From: Hoskinsella mucinilytica | GTDB taxonomy: Bacteria > Bacillota_I > Bacilli_A > Erysipelotrichales > Erysipelotrichaceae | Reading direction: 5' to 3' | DNA: 64,000 nucleotides | Assembly (NCBI RefSeq): GCF_045223415.1 | Contig: NZ_JBEQZJ010000004.1 | Coordinates: 50,376 to 114,375 of the forward strand | Translations under genes and position numbers: made by a program | The notes under the pieces: model-generated | The model's database searches: none | Told to the model about the DNA's origin: nothing | Seen by the model: only the letters and a program-made list of their open reading frames with translations | In this document: one piece after another, positions 17,667 through 24,354 of the stretch | How positions within the stretch are numbered: position 1 is the stretch's first letter | Layout: the number at the start of each line of letters is the position of its first letter

Positions 17667-18039
17667 AGGATTCACATTGATCGAGATGCTGATGGTCTTG
17701 TTTGTAATATCTATGCTATTGGTGTTATTTCCTGTTATCAAACCCCAAAAAATGATACAACTGCAGTATGAGGCGAATGCCATCAAAGAAATCTTATTAA
17801 CGACACAGACCTATACTCGAATTACGCATCAAAAACAACAGGTTCAAGTTACAAATCATCAAATTCAATATTTACATCACCAGTACCAACTTCCAAATGG
17901 AATATATTGTACACCACGAACCATTGATTATGCAGCAAATGGTAATATCAATCAAGCTGGTACCATCCTTTGTAAATGTGATGGCGCAACGAAACAGATC
18001 ATATATGAACTAGGTAGTGGGGCAGTGTATGTTAGATAA
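17644..18039 (+). CDS. comGD: Competence pseudopilin ComGD
   Basis: This minor pseudopilin of about 131 residues has a short basic leader (MAKHPFDKG) before the cleavage site G/FTLIEM and a hydrophobic helix (LMVLFVISMLLVLFPV). The start at 17644 gives a normal leader length and lies 23 bp inside comGC. An in-frame ATG at 17620 would add eight residues and is a possible alternative. It overlaps comGE by 11 bp. Confidence 0.85.
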   Translation: MAKHPFDKGFTLIEMLMVLFVISMLLVLFPVIKPQKMIQLQYEANAIKEILLTTQTYTRITHQKQQVQVTNHQIQYLHHQYQLPNGIYCTPRTIDYAANGNINQAGTILCKCDGATKQIIYELGSGAVYVR

Positions 18040-18196
18040 GAAAGGAATGATCTTAATAGAAACCTTGTTGTTGTTTGTCGTGGTCAGTGTATTGATTTTG
18101 ATCGTGACATCTTGTGTCATGGGAGTTTCTTCTATGGAACAAAGAGAAAGAGAGTTATTTCAAAATGACGAAATTAGAGAACTTTATCAAAGATAA
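18029..18196 (+). CDS. comGE: Competence pseudopilin ComGE (short)
   Basis: This 55-residue protein (MLDKKGMILIETLLLFVVVS) has a prepilin-type site: K-K-G/M with Glu at +5, then a hydrophobic helix. It starts 11 bp before the comGD stop and ends 32 bp inside comGF. Position, motif and overlap identify it as the comGE slot, although the protein is shorter than Bacillus ComGE and lacks most of the soluble domain. There is no strong Shine-Dalgarno sequence, so coupling is likely. Confidence 0.78.
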   Translation: MLDKKGMILIETLLLFVVVSVLILIVTSCVMGVSSMEQRERELFQNDEIRELYQR

Positions 18197-18575
18197 TCAA
18201 GGATTTACCTTGATTGAAGTATTGATTGCCTTATTTTGTTTATCCTTTGCTTTATTGCTTTTTGTAGGAGTTTGTTCTGTGTTACAACACTTTCCCACAC
18301 AAGGCACGTTACAAGATGATGTCATAGCGATTCGACAATTACGGATGATTCTAGTTCAAAGTGATAATGTGCAAGTAGACCCTGATTCATTATCCTTTCA
18401 TTATCATGGTAAGGATTATGTGCTGAAAGAACATCGTCAACGATTGGTGAAAAGTCCTGGCTATGAAATCTTTTTGAAGGATATTAAAGATAGTGAATTC
18501 TATGAACAAGGAGGATGTATCTATGTCAGCTGGAACAGAAACAAAAAACAAGATGCGCTCCTGTATTGCGAATAA
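18165..18575 (+). CDS. comGF: Competence pseudopilin ComGF
   Basis: This minor pseudopilin of about 136 residues starts at 18165 (MTKLENFIKDNQG) with cleavage site G/FTLIEVL and hydrophobic helix IALFCLSFALLLFVGVC. A soluble beta-rich domain follows, as in ComGF. The start overlaps comGE by 32 bp, and the 3' end overlaps comGG by 53 bp. Confidence 0.83.
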   Translation: MTKLENFIKDNQGFTLIEVLIALFCLSFALLLFVGVCSVLQHFPTQGTLQDDVIAIRQLRMILVQSDNVQVDPDSLSFHYHGKDYVLKEHRQRLVKSPGYEIFLKDIKDSEFYEQGGCIYVSWNRNKKQDALLYCE

Positions 18576-18939
18576 ACAAGGATTTGTTTCGGCTTATGCA
18601 CTGGCCATGTTATGCATCATCATGTCATTGGTAAGCCTATGTGTTTTACAAATACAACTATGTACAGCACTGCTTGAGGAAACTTCACAACATGAATTTG
18701 AACTTGCTTTATTGCATCATGTGAAATCAAAGCTGAAAGAAGAACAACCAAAAAAAGCATCATCTGAGCAAGAAGAAGATATAGAACCTATAGAAAGCTT
18801 TCGTTATAAAAATACAAAAGCAGAAATTCGTTATGAAACAGATTCGATCAAGGTGATATATCAAATAAGGAATCAAACTCAAGAAATGCACATTACCATC
18901 AATGAACATAAAGAAATGATGGATATTCAATATTCATAA
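18523..18939 (+). CDS. comGG: Competence protein ComGG-like
   Basis: This is the last gene of the comG operon, encoding about 138 residues. It has a basic N terminus, QGFVSAYALAM, and one hydrophobic helix (LCIIMSLVSLCVLQIQLC), followed by a charged, low-complexity region and a beta-rich tail. Like ComGG of Bacillus it lacks the +5 Glu of true prepilins. The ATG at 18523 is chosen because AAGGAGG lies 8 nt upstream. The assignment rests mostly on position and architecture. Confidence 0.72.
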   Translation: MSAGTETKNKMRSCIANKQGFVSAYALAMLCIIMSLVSLCVLQIQLCTALLEETSQHEFELALLHHVKSKLKEEQPKKASSEQEEDIEPIESFRYKNTKAEIRYETDSIKVIYQIRNQTQEMHITINEHKEMMDIQYS

Positions 18940-18985
18940 GAATAAAACCCATAAATAAAGGAACAATAAAAAGGGAGGTGAGGGT

Positions 18986-19315
18986 ATGTTGACCATCAGC
19001 ATTACCACATGTTTCTTTCTAGTGTTCCTTTTTCTTGGTAATTTATTACAATTTCTCAATACACAAGCTTATGTGATCGCACCGCTGTTTTTTTCATTCC
19101 TATGGTGTTGTTCTATGTTTTATCATGAAGCAAACACAAAATCATTAGAAGGAAAAGACTTTCTTTTATCGGCATTATTTGTTCTTTTTGTTTATTTCAT
19201 CTATCAAATTTTAGGTTTTCCTGTTTCAAAGATATTCTTTACATATTATTATCTGATCGTTTTTATCTGTGTAGAGCTTTATGCGGATAGTATTCGTTTT
19301 AAAAGCCTCATTTGA
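18986..19315 (+). CDS. Small multi-pass membrane protein, unknown
   Basis: I do not recognise this 109-residue protein. It has four probable membrane spans (around residues 4-22, 27-45, 60-78 and 82-100) with a short charged loop (YHEANTKSLEGKD) between spans 2 and 3. GGGAGGTG lies 5 nt before the ATG, so it is well translated. It follows comGG by 46 bp with no terminator between them, so it may be cotranscribed with the competence operon. Confidence 0.65.
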   Translation: MLTISITTCFFLVFLFLGNLLQFLNTQAYVIAPLFFSFLWCCSMFYHEANTKSLEGKDFLLSALFVLFVYFIYQILGFPVSKIFFTYYYLIVFICVELYADSIRFKSLI

Positions 19316-19325
19316 CAGAAATGAT

Positions 19326-19353
19326 TTGACAAAACATTGAAATGCATTACAAT
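19326..19353 (+). promoter_or_regulatory. Sigma-A promoter for efp
   Basis: TTGACA (19326-19331) and TACAAT (19348-19353) are separated by 16 bp. A second TATAAT at 19353-19358 would have 21-bp spacing and is less likely. Confidence 0.7.
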
Positions 19354-19387
19354 ATAATAGGTAAAGTAAGGAAAGGTGAATGCAATT

Positions 19388-19951
19388 ATGATTAGTTCAA
19401 ATGATTTAAAGCCTGGTATGACCATACAACAGGATGGAAATATCTTCGTCGTGTTAGAACAAAGCCAGAATAAAACAGCTCGTTCCGCAATGGTTGTAAA
19501 GGCCAAAGTAAGAAACCTGCGTACAGGTTCCAATGTAGAACTTTCATGGGGCGGTGGAGATAAAATCCAACCTGCTCGTATTGATAAAAAAGAAATGCAG
19601 TATCTTTATGATACCGATGATGCGTTGGTATTCATGGATAATGAAACTTATGAACAGATTGAAATCCCAAAAGAACGTCTGGAATGGGAAATGAACTTTA
19701 TGAAGCCAAATGACAACGTCATGATTTCTACATTCGAAGGTGAAATTCTTGGTGTTATTCTTCCGGATAAAGTCTCTTTACAGATCGTAGAATGTGAACC
19801 AGCAGTCAAAGGTGATACGGCTACCAGTGCACAGAAAAACGCAGTTGTAGAGACCGGACTTCAAGTAAAAGTACCTTTGTTTATCTCTGGAGATGAAGTT
19901 ATCGTCATCAATACAGCAGACGGAAAATATTCTGGTAGATCTAAAGATTAA
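19388..19951 (+). CDS. efp: Elongation factor P
   Basis: EF-P binds between the ribosomal P and E sites and rescues polyproline stalls. This 187-residue protein has the KOW-like domain 1 and two OB folds, with a C-terminal ISTADGKY-type ending (VINTADGKYSGR). The ATG at 19388 is preceded by GGAAAGGTG; an upstream in-frame GTG lies inside that sequence. The tip loop is unusual: QNKTARSAMVVKAKVRNL replaces the common PGKG loop, and Arg takes the place of the modified Lys. That loop resembles the NKTA type of Mycoplasma EF-P. Confidence 0.94.
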   Translation: MISSNDLKPGMTIQQDGNIFVVLEQSQNKTARSAMVVKAKVRNLRTGSNVELSWGGGDKIQPARIDKKEMQYLYDTDDALVFMDNETYEQIEIPKERLEWEMNFMKPNDNVMISTFEGEILGVILPDKVSLQIVECEPAVKGDTATSAQKNAVVETGLQVKVPLFISGDEVIVINTADGKYSGRSKD

Positions 19952-19979
19952 GGAAACTTCTTGTAAGTTTTCTTTTTTT
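19951..19979 (+). terminator. Terminator after efp
   Basis: GGAAACTT pairs with AAGTTTTC (one G-U pair) and is followed by seven Ts. Confidence 0.78.
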
Positions 19980-20031
19980 CTGAGTTTTTCTGAATTATTG
20001 GTCATCTTTTCTATTCAAGAATGTTTATTTT

Positions 20032-20040
20032 TGGTATAAT
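20032..20040 (+). promoter_or_regulatory. Extended -10 promoter before the tail-anchored protein and cmk
   Basis: TGG-TATAAT forms an extended -10, 29 nt before the start codon. No good -35 is visible. Confidence 0.6.
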
Positions 20041-20068
20041 AAAGTTTAGATTGGGAGGTTTAACCAAT

Positions 20069-20971
20069 ATGGAAAAATTGTCACGTGTAAAAAAGTATGA
20101 AGAATTAAGAAAATCCATCGAAACAGATAATCATGTCGATGTCAAAGAAGATGCAGTGCTTCACCCTGATGAAACGCTGAAGCAATTTGATACAAGCGTT
20201 GTGAAAAAGGTTGAAATCAAAGAAGATGACTATCAACCGGAACGAGAGAAGGTTGTTGAAGAAACACCGGTAAATGAAACGGTGGATCATAATGAATTCA
20301 CAAATGAGTATCTGGATGATTTTATCAAAGAGGTTCGCCAATATAACATTCGCAAAGGTACAAGGGAAAGTGAGAATACACAAGTCGATATTTTGAATCA
20401 ATTGAACGCCATCAATCGAGCAAAGCGCACGCAATATGTGGAAAGCATTCAAGATGAAACTCCTGAAGAAGAACCTGTAAGACCATTGTTGAACAAAGAG
20501 AATATTGCTCTAGAGGTGCAAAATCTTCTTCGTGAAGAGGATGATGTTGTAGCTAAAGAAGAAATTGAACCGATCCAAATTGAGGAACCTGTGGCGGATA
20601 TGACCATTCAGATGGAGGCAATACAAGCACCTGTTATGGATGAATGGAAAGAAGAACCTGTGGCTTCGGAAGAAATCGAAGAAGAGTCTGTTCATAAGAA
20701 AAGAGGGCTTTTTAAGAAAAAGGAAAAAGCAATCGAAGAACAAGAGGAAGAAGAAAAAGTAGAACCAACCCTACATAAAAAAATATTGGAAGAAACGCAA
20801 CAACTTCGTGTTCAAATGGATGAATACGAGGATGAGTTAACTGATTTGAGTGATGGAGTAGAAAAAACCAATAAGCTATTGAATTTCGTATTATGCTTTT
20901 TGATACTAGTATTGCTTGTGATCATTGGCTTCATTGCGTACTCATTGTTGAAAGCTGGAGGTAAGATTTAA
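20069..20971 (+). CDS. Acidic tail-anchored membrane protein, unknown function
   Basis: I do not recognise this 300-residue protein. The N terminus (MEKLSRVKKYEELRKSIE) is followed by about 240 charged, glutamate-rich residues, likely disordered or coiled. They include a more conserved-looking segment (FTNEYLDDFIKEVRQYNIRK, near residue 80) and a basic patch (KKRGLFKKKEK). A single C-terminal helix (FVLCFLILVLLVIIGFIAY) would anchor it with a cytosolic N terminus. The ATG at 20069 follows GGGAGGT. It ends 1 bp before cmk and shares its operon with cmk and der. Confidence 0.7.
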   Translation: MEKLSRVKKYEELRKSIETDNHVDVKEDAVLHPDETLKQFDTSVVKKVEIKEDDYQPEREKVVEETPVNETVDHNEFTNEYLDDFIKEVRQYNIRKGTRESENTQVDILNQLNAINRAKRTQYVESIQDETPEEEPVRPLLNKENIALEVQNLLREEDDVVAKEEIEPIQIEEPVADMTIQMEAIQAPVMDEWKEEPVASEEIEEESVHKKRGLFKKKEKAIEEQEEEEKVEPTLHKKILEETQQLRVQMDEYEDELTDLSDGVEKTNKLLNFVLCFLILVLLVIIGFIAYSLLKAGGKI

Positions 20972-20972
20972 T

Positions 20973-21632
20973 ATGAGAATCAATATCGCAATTGATGGTC
21001 CTAGTGCTGCAGGTAAAAGTACCATTAGCAAGCTGTTAGCAAAAGAACTTGGATATGCTCATTTAGATACCGGAGCAATGTATCGTTGTGTTGGTTATTA
21101 TTCAAGTATCAAAGGAATCGATGAAAATGATGAAATGGCATTGGCCGATATGATCGATCATATGGAGATTTCTTTTGATAGCAAAGGAAATGTCTATATT
21201 GACGAAGAAGATGTGACATCTAAAATCAGAACCAATGAAATGAGCATGCGTGCCAGTGCAGTAAGTGCTCATCCAATGGTAAGAGAGCGCTTGGTAAGAC
21301 TTCAACAAAGAATTGCACAACACAAAGGCTATATACTAGATGGCCGTGATATCGGTACGGTCGTATTGCCTGATGCAGAGGTGAAGGTGTATATGATTGC
21401 AAGTGTAGAAGCACGAGCAAAACGAAGATTTAAAGAATATGAAGAAAAGCATATCGAAGCAGATTATGATGAGATCTATCAGGATATAGAAAAAAGAGAT
21501 TATCAGGATACCCATAGGAAAACATCTCCTTTGAAAAAAGCGGACGATGCCCAGGAAATCGATACAAGTGACATGAGTATTGAGGAAGTCGTGAGTACCA
21601 TCCGTAATCTGATTCAAAACATCGTTGATTAA
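20973..21632 (+). CDS. cmk: Cytidylate kinase
   Basis: Cmk phosphorylates CMP and dCMP to the diphosphates. The 219-residue protein has the P-loop GPSAAGKST (residues 9-17), the CMP-binding LDTGAMYR, and DGRDIGTVV. It is followed by der, as in most Firmicutes (cmk-der-gpsA). The stop codon is 3 bp before a consensus Shine-Dalgarno sequence that serves der. Confidence 0.96.
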   Translation: MRINIAIDGPSAAGKSTISKLLAKELGYAHLDTGAMYRCVGYYSSIKGIDENDEMALADMIDHMEISFDSKGNVYIDEEDVTSKIRTNEMSMRASAVSAHPMVRERLVRLQQRIAQHKGYILDGRDIGTVVLPDAEVKVYMIASVEARAKRRFKEYEEKHIEADYDEIYQDIEKRDYQDTHRKTSPLKKADDAQEIDTSDMSIEEVVSTIRNLIQNIVD

Positions 21633-21634
21633 AC

Positions 21635-21677
21635 AGGAGGTGAATTCAGCAGAACATAGATATCTGCTGAAAATCAT
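21635..21677 (+). promoter_or_regulatory. Shine-Dalgarno plus spacer hairpin controlling der translation
   Basis: AGGAGGTGA (21635-21643) is a near-perfect Shine-Dalgarno sequence but lies 34 nt from the der ATG at 21678. In between, TTCAGCAGA (21645-21653) pairs perfectly with TCTGCTGAA (21663-21671) around a 9-nt loop. If the hairpin forms, the unpaired distance is 7 nt (A44 plus AATCAT), which is the normal spacing. There is no other plausible start near the Shine-Dalgarno sequence, because the der frame has a TAG at 21657. Confidence 0.7.
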
Positions 21678-22988
21678 ATGATAAATGGAATTGTAGCAAT
21701 TGTAGGACGACCTAATGTTGGAAAGTCCACTATATTTAACCGTATGATCGGTGAAAGAAAAAGTATCGTTGAAGATACTCCTGGAGTGACCAGGGACAGA
21801 ATTTATGGAAAGGCAGAATGGCTGACAAAGGAATTCAGGATCATTGATACTGGAGGAATTCAGCTAGCAGAGCAACCATTCCAAGAAGAAATCAAAATGC
21901 AAGTGGAAATCGCCATTGATGAAGCTGATACCATCGTATTTTTGGTAAGTGGAAAAGAAGGCATGACCAATGATGATGAATACATTGCGAGAATGCTTCA
22001 AAAAAGCGGGAAACCGATCGTATTAGCAGTAAATAAAATTGATGACTTGCATTTAAATGATGCAATCTATGAATTTTACGCATTAGGATTAGGTGATCCT
22101 ATCGCAGTAAGCGGTGTACATGGAATAGGGATTGGTGATATCTTAGATGCTATCATTCAAAGCTTTCCGAAAGAACCTAAAAAAGAATACGAGGGAATGA
22201 CTAGATTTTGTGTCATCGGTAGACCTAATGTCGGAAAAAGTTCTCTTGTGAATGCGCTTTTAAATCAAGATCGAGTTATTGTGAGCAATATTGAAGGAAC
22301 TACAAGAGATGCCATCGATACACCATTTAAAAGAGAAGGAAAAGATTATGTTGTCATAGATACTGCAGGTATCAGAAAACGTGGCAAGGTCTATGAAAAT
22401 ATAGAGAAATATTCTGTTTTAAGAGCAATGAGTGCAATTGAGCGAAGTGATGTTGTTTTGGTCGTAATAGATGGAGAAACAGGTATCAGAGAACAGGATA
22501 AACATGTCGCTGGTTATGCTCATGAGGCAGGGAAAGGTGTCATCATCGTTTACAATAAATGGGATGCAGTAGAAAAAGACGAGCAGACCATGAACAAGAT
22601 CACAAAAGAAATTAGAAGTCAATTTCTTTATCTGAGCTATGCTCCTATCCTATTTGTTTCCGCTTTGAAAAAACAAAGGATCCAATTAATTTTACCTGAA
22701 ATAGATAAGGTACATGATTTCTCTTTGATGAGAATACAAACCAATGTATTAAATGAAGTATTGATGGATGCTCAATTAATGACTCCACCACCAACGCATA
22801 ATGGGAAACGATTAAAAATTTATTATGCATCTCAAGTAGCTGTAGCACCGCCAACTTTCGTGGTTTTCGTGAATGAACCTGAATTGTTGCATTTCAGTTA
22901 TCAACGGTTTCTAGAAAACAGATTAAGAGAAGCCTTTGGATTTGAAGGTACTACATTAAAAATCATAGCAAGAGAAAGAGCAAGGTGA
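21678..22988 (+). CDS. der: GTPase Der (EngA), 50S assembly factor
   Basis: Der is the only GTPase with two tandem G domains and acts in 50S subunit maturation. The 436-residue protein has G1 motifs GRPNVGKST (near residue 10) and GRPNVGKSS (near residue 182), DTGG and DTAG G3 motifs, two NK-D motifs (NKID, NKWD) and a C-terminal KH-like domain. The start MINGIVAIVGRPNVGK aligns with the family. Its Shine-Dalgarno sequence is separated from the start by a stable hairpin, described as its own entry. Confidence 0.97.
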   Translation: MINGIVAIVGRPNVGKSTIFNRMIGERKSIVEDTPGVTRDRIYGKAEWLTKEFRIIDTGGIQLAEQPFQEEIKMQVEIAIDEADTIVFLVSGKEGMTNDDEYIARMLQKSGKPIVLAVNKIDDLHLNDAIYEFYALGLGDPIAVSGVHGIGIGDILDAIIQSFPKEPKKEYEGMTRFCVIGRPNVGKSSLVNALLNQDRVIVSNIEGTTRDAIDTPFKREGKDYVVIDTAGIRKRGKVYENIEKYSVLRAMSAIERSDVVLVVIDGETGIREQDKHVAGYAHEAGKGVIIVYNKWDAVEKDEQTMNKITKEIRSQFLYLSYAPILFVSALKKQRIQLILPEIDKVHDFSLMRIQTNVLNEVLMDAQLMTPPPTHNGKRLKIYYASQVAVAPPTFVVFVNEPELLHFSYQRFLENRLREAFGFEGTTLKIIARERAR

Positions 22989-22995
22989 TCAATAT

Positions 22996-23994
22996 ATGAA
23001 AGTAGTTGTTGCAGGAAGCGGTAGTTGGGGCTGTGGATTGGCGCAGGTATTATGCGACAATCATGTAGATGTCATGATTTATGGCAATGATCCACAAGAA
23101 ATCAATGATATCAATGAAAATCATCGTAATTCAAAATACTTTGAGGATGTGATCTTACATCCTGAATTAAAGGCAACCTTAGATGTCAATGTCTTTCATG
23201 ATGCAGATGTCGTATTGTTTGTGGTACCAACGATTGCGATTGAATCTGTATGCAAACAAATCGATCCTATTTTAACTAAAAAGATCATTGCTGTTAATGC
23301 ATCTAAAGGCTTTCATCCACAAACCAATGATCGTATGTCAAATGTTATCAGAAACAATATTTCTGCAGAACATTTAAGTAGCGTCGTATCTCTCATCGGA
23401 CCAAGTCATGCTGAAGAAGTTGTGGTAAGAATGCTAACAACGATTTGTGCAGTTTCTTTGAATCAAGCTGATGCCAAAATTATTCAAGAACTGTTCAGCA
23501 ACGAGTATTTGAGAGTCTATCGTGGAGATGATGAAATTGGAAGTGAAACCGGTGTTGCATTGAAAAATGCAATTGCTGTAGCAAGCGGAGTATTGTATGG
23601 ATTAGGTTATGGTGACAATACTAGAGCTGCACTGATTACACGTGGTTTAGCAGAAATGATTCGTTATGGTGTAGCAATGGGCGGTAGAAAAGAAACCTTC
23701 ATGGGATTAACAGGAATCGGTGATCTCATCGTTACTTGTACTAGCAAACATTCTCGTAATTTCCAAGCCGGATATGAGATTGGTACTCATAATAGCGCAA
23801 AATATTTTTGGGATAACAATAAGAAAACAGTGGAAGGTGTGCGTACCGCAAAGGTCGTACATGATGTTGCTCAAAAGATGGGAATTGACATGCCGATCAT
23901 AGAAGAAATTTATAAAGTATTGTATGAAGAGAAAGATCCTAAAGAAAGTGCAAAGGATTTAATGCTTCGTGATCTAAAACACGAACAGATCTAA
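22996..23994 (+). CDS. gpsA: Glycerol-3-phosphate dehydrogenase [NAD(P)+]
   Basis: GpsA reduces dihydroxyacetone phosphate to sn-glycerol 3-phosphate for phospholipid synthesis. The 332-residue protein has the nucleotide-binding GSGSWGCGLA at the N terminus, the NASKGFHP and GPSHAEEV segments, and the catalytic lysine in ALKNAIAVASG. It lies 7 bp after der with no promoter between them. A strong terminator follows. Confidence 0.95.
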   Translation: MKVVVAGSGSWGCGLAQVLCDNHVDVMIYGNDPQEINDINENHRNSKYFEDVILHPELKATLDVNVFHDADVVLFVVPTIAIESVCKQIDPILTKKIIAVNASKGFHPQTNDRMSNVIRNNISAEHLSSVVSLIGPSHAEEVVVRMLTTICAVSLNQADAKIIQELFSNEYLRVYRGDDEIGSETGVALKNAIAVASGVLYGLGYGDNTRAALITRGLAEMIRYGVAMGGRKETFMGLTGIGDLIVTCTSKHSRNFQAGYEIGTHNSAKYFWDNNKKTVEGVRTAKVVHDVAQKMGIDMPIIEEIYKVLYEEKDPKESAKDLMLRDLKHEQI

Positions 23995-24033
23995 ACACAA
24001 AAAGAAACGAACGATAAAATTGAATATGTTAAT

Positions 24034-24075
24034 AGAAAGCCAGGGTGTATAATCATTTCTGGCTTTCTCTTTTTG
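24034..24075 (+). terminator. Terminator after gpsA
   Basis: AGAAAGCCAG pairs with CTGGCTTTCT around a 15-nt loop and is followed by a CTTTTT tract. It ends the cmk-der-gpsA transcript. Confidence 0.85.
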
Positions 24076-24354
24076 TAGGCATACAATAAGAATTAATGTG
24101 GCTTATATAGGGGCATCCCAAAACAAGCAATGTTTACGGATAAGCAAAGCTATTTCATTATAGTAAGCACCAAACTTGAAAACGACTATCCGGAATATAT
24201 AAAATGAAAGAAATAGAGAAAGATAGTGGAATCTGCTCAGATGTGGAGACTTTGTTTTCATATGATCCAGTTATGGGTCATTTTCTTGTGGATAAATACA
24301 AGAATTAATGGTATAATAACATGCGCTAAGTGCATTTTCATGGAGGATACGTAC
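24076..24354 (+). other. Intergenic segment with direct repeat and small open frames, upstream of prfC
   Basis: This is the longest gene-free gap of the window after subtracting the terminator. An 11-bp direct repeat, AAGAATTAATG, occurs at 24088-24098 and 24300-24310 and brackets 201 bp. Inside are two tiny frames: one ending near 24207 (MFTDKQSYFIIVSTKLEN...) and one from 24204 to 24308 (MKEIEKDSGICSDVETLF...), overlapping in an ATGA. Neither has a clear Shine-Dalgarno sequence. They look like gene remnants or non-coding sequence. The prfC promoter lies at the 3' edge. Confidence 0.45.
24309..24317 (+). promoter_or_regulatory. Extended -10 promoter for prfC
   Basis: TGG-TATAAT lies 37 nt before the prfC start. 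It overlaps the second copy of the AAGAATTAATG repeat, and the -35 is poor. Confidence 0.6.

Noticed and set aside
24226..24354. N-terminal extension of PrfC by 43 residues
   Set aside because: The extension is not RF3-like and has no ribosome binding site; GGAGGAT precedes the conserved MSDLQKEIKRR start.
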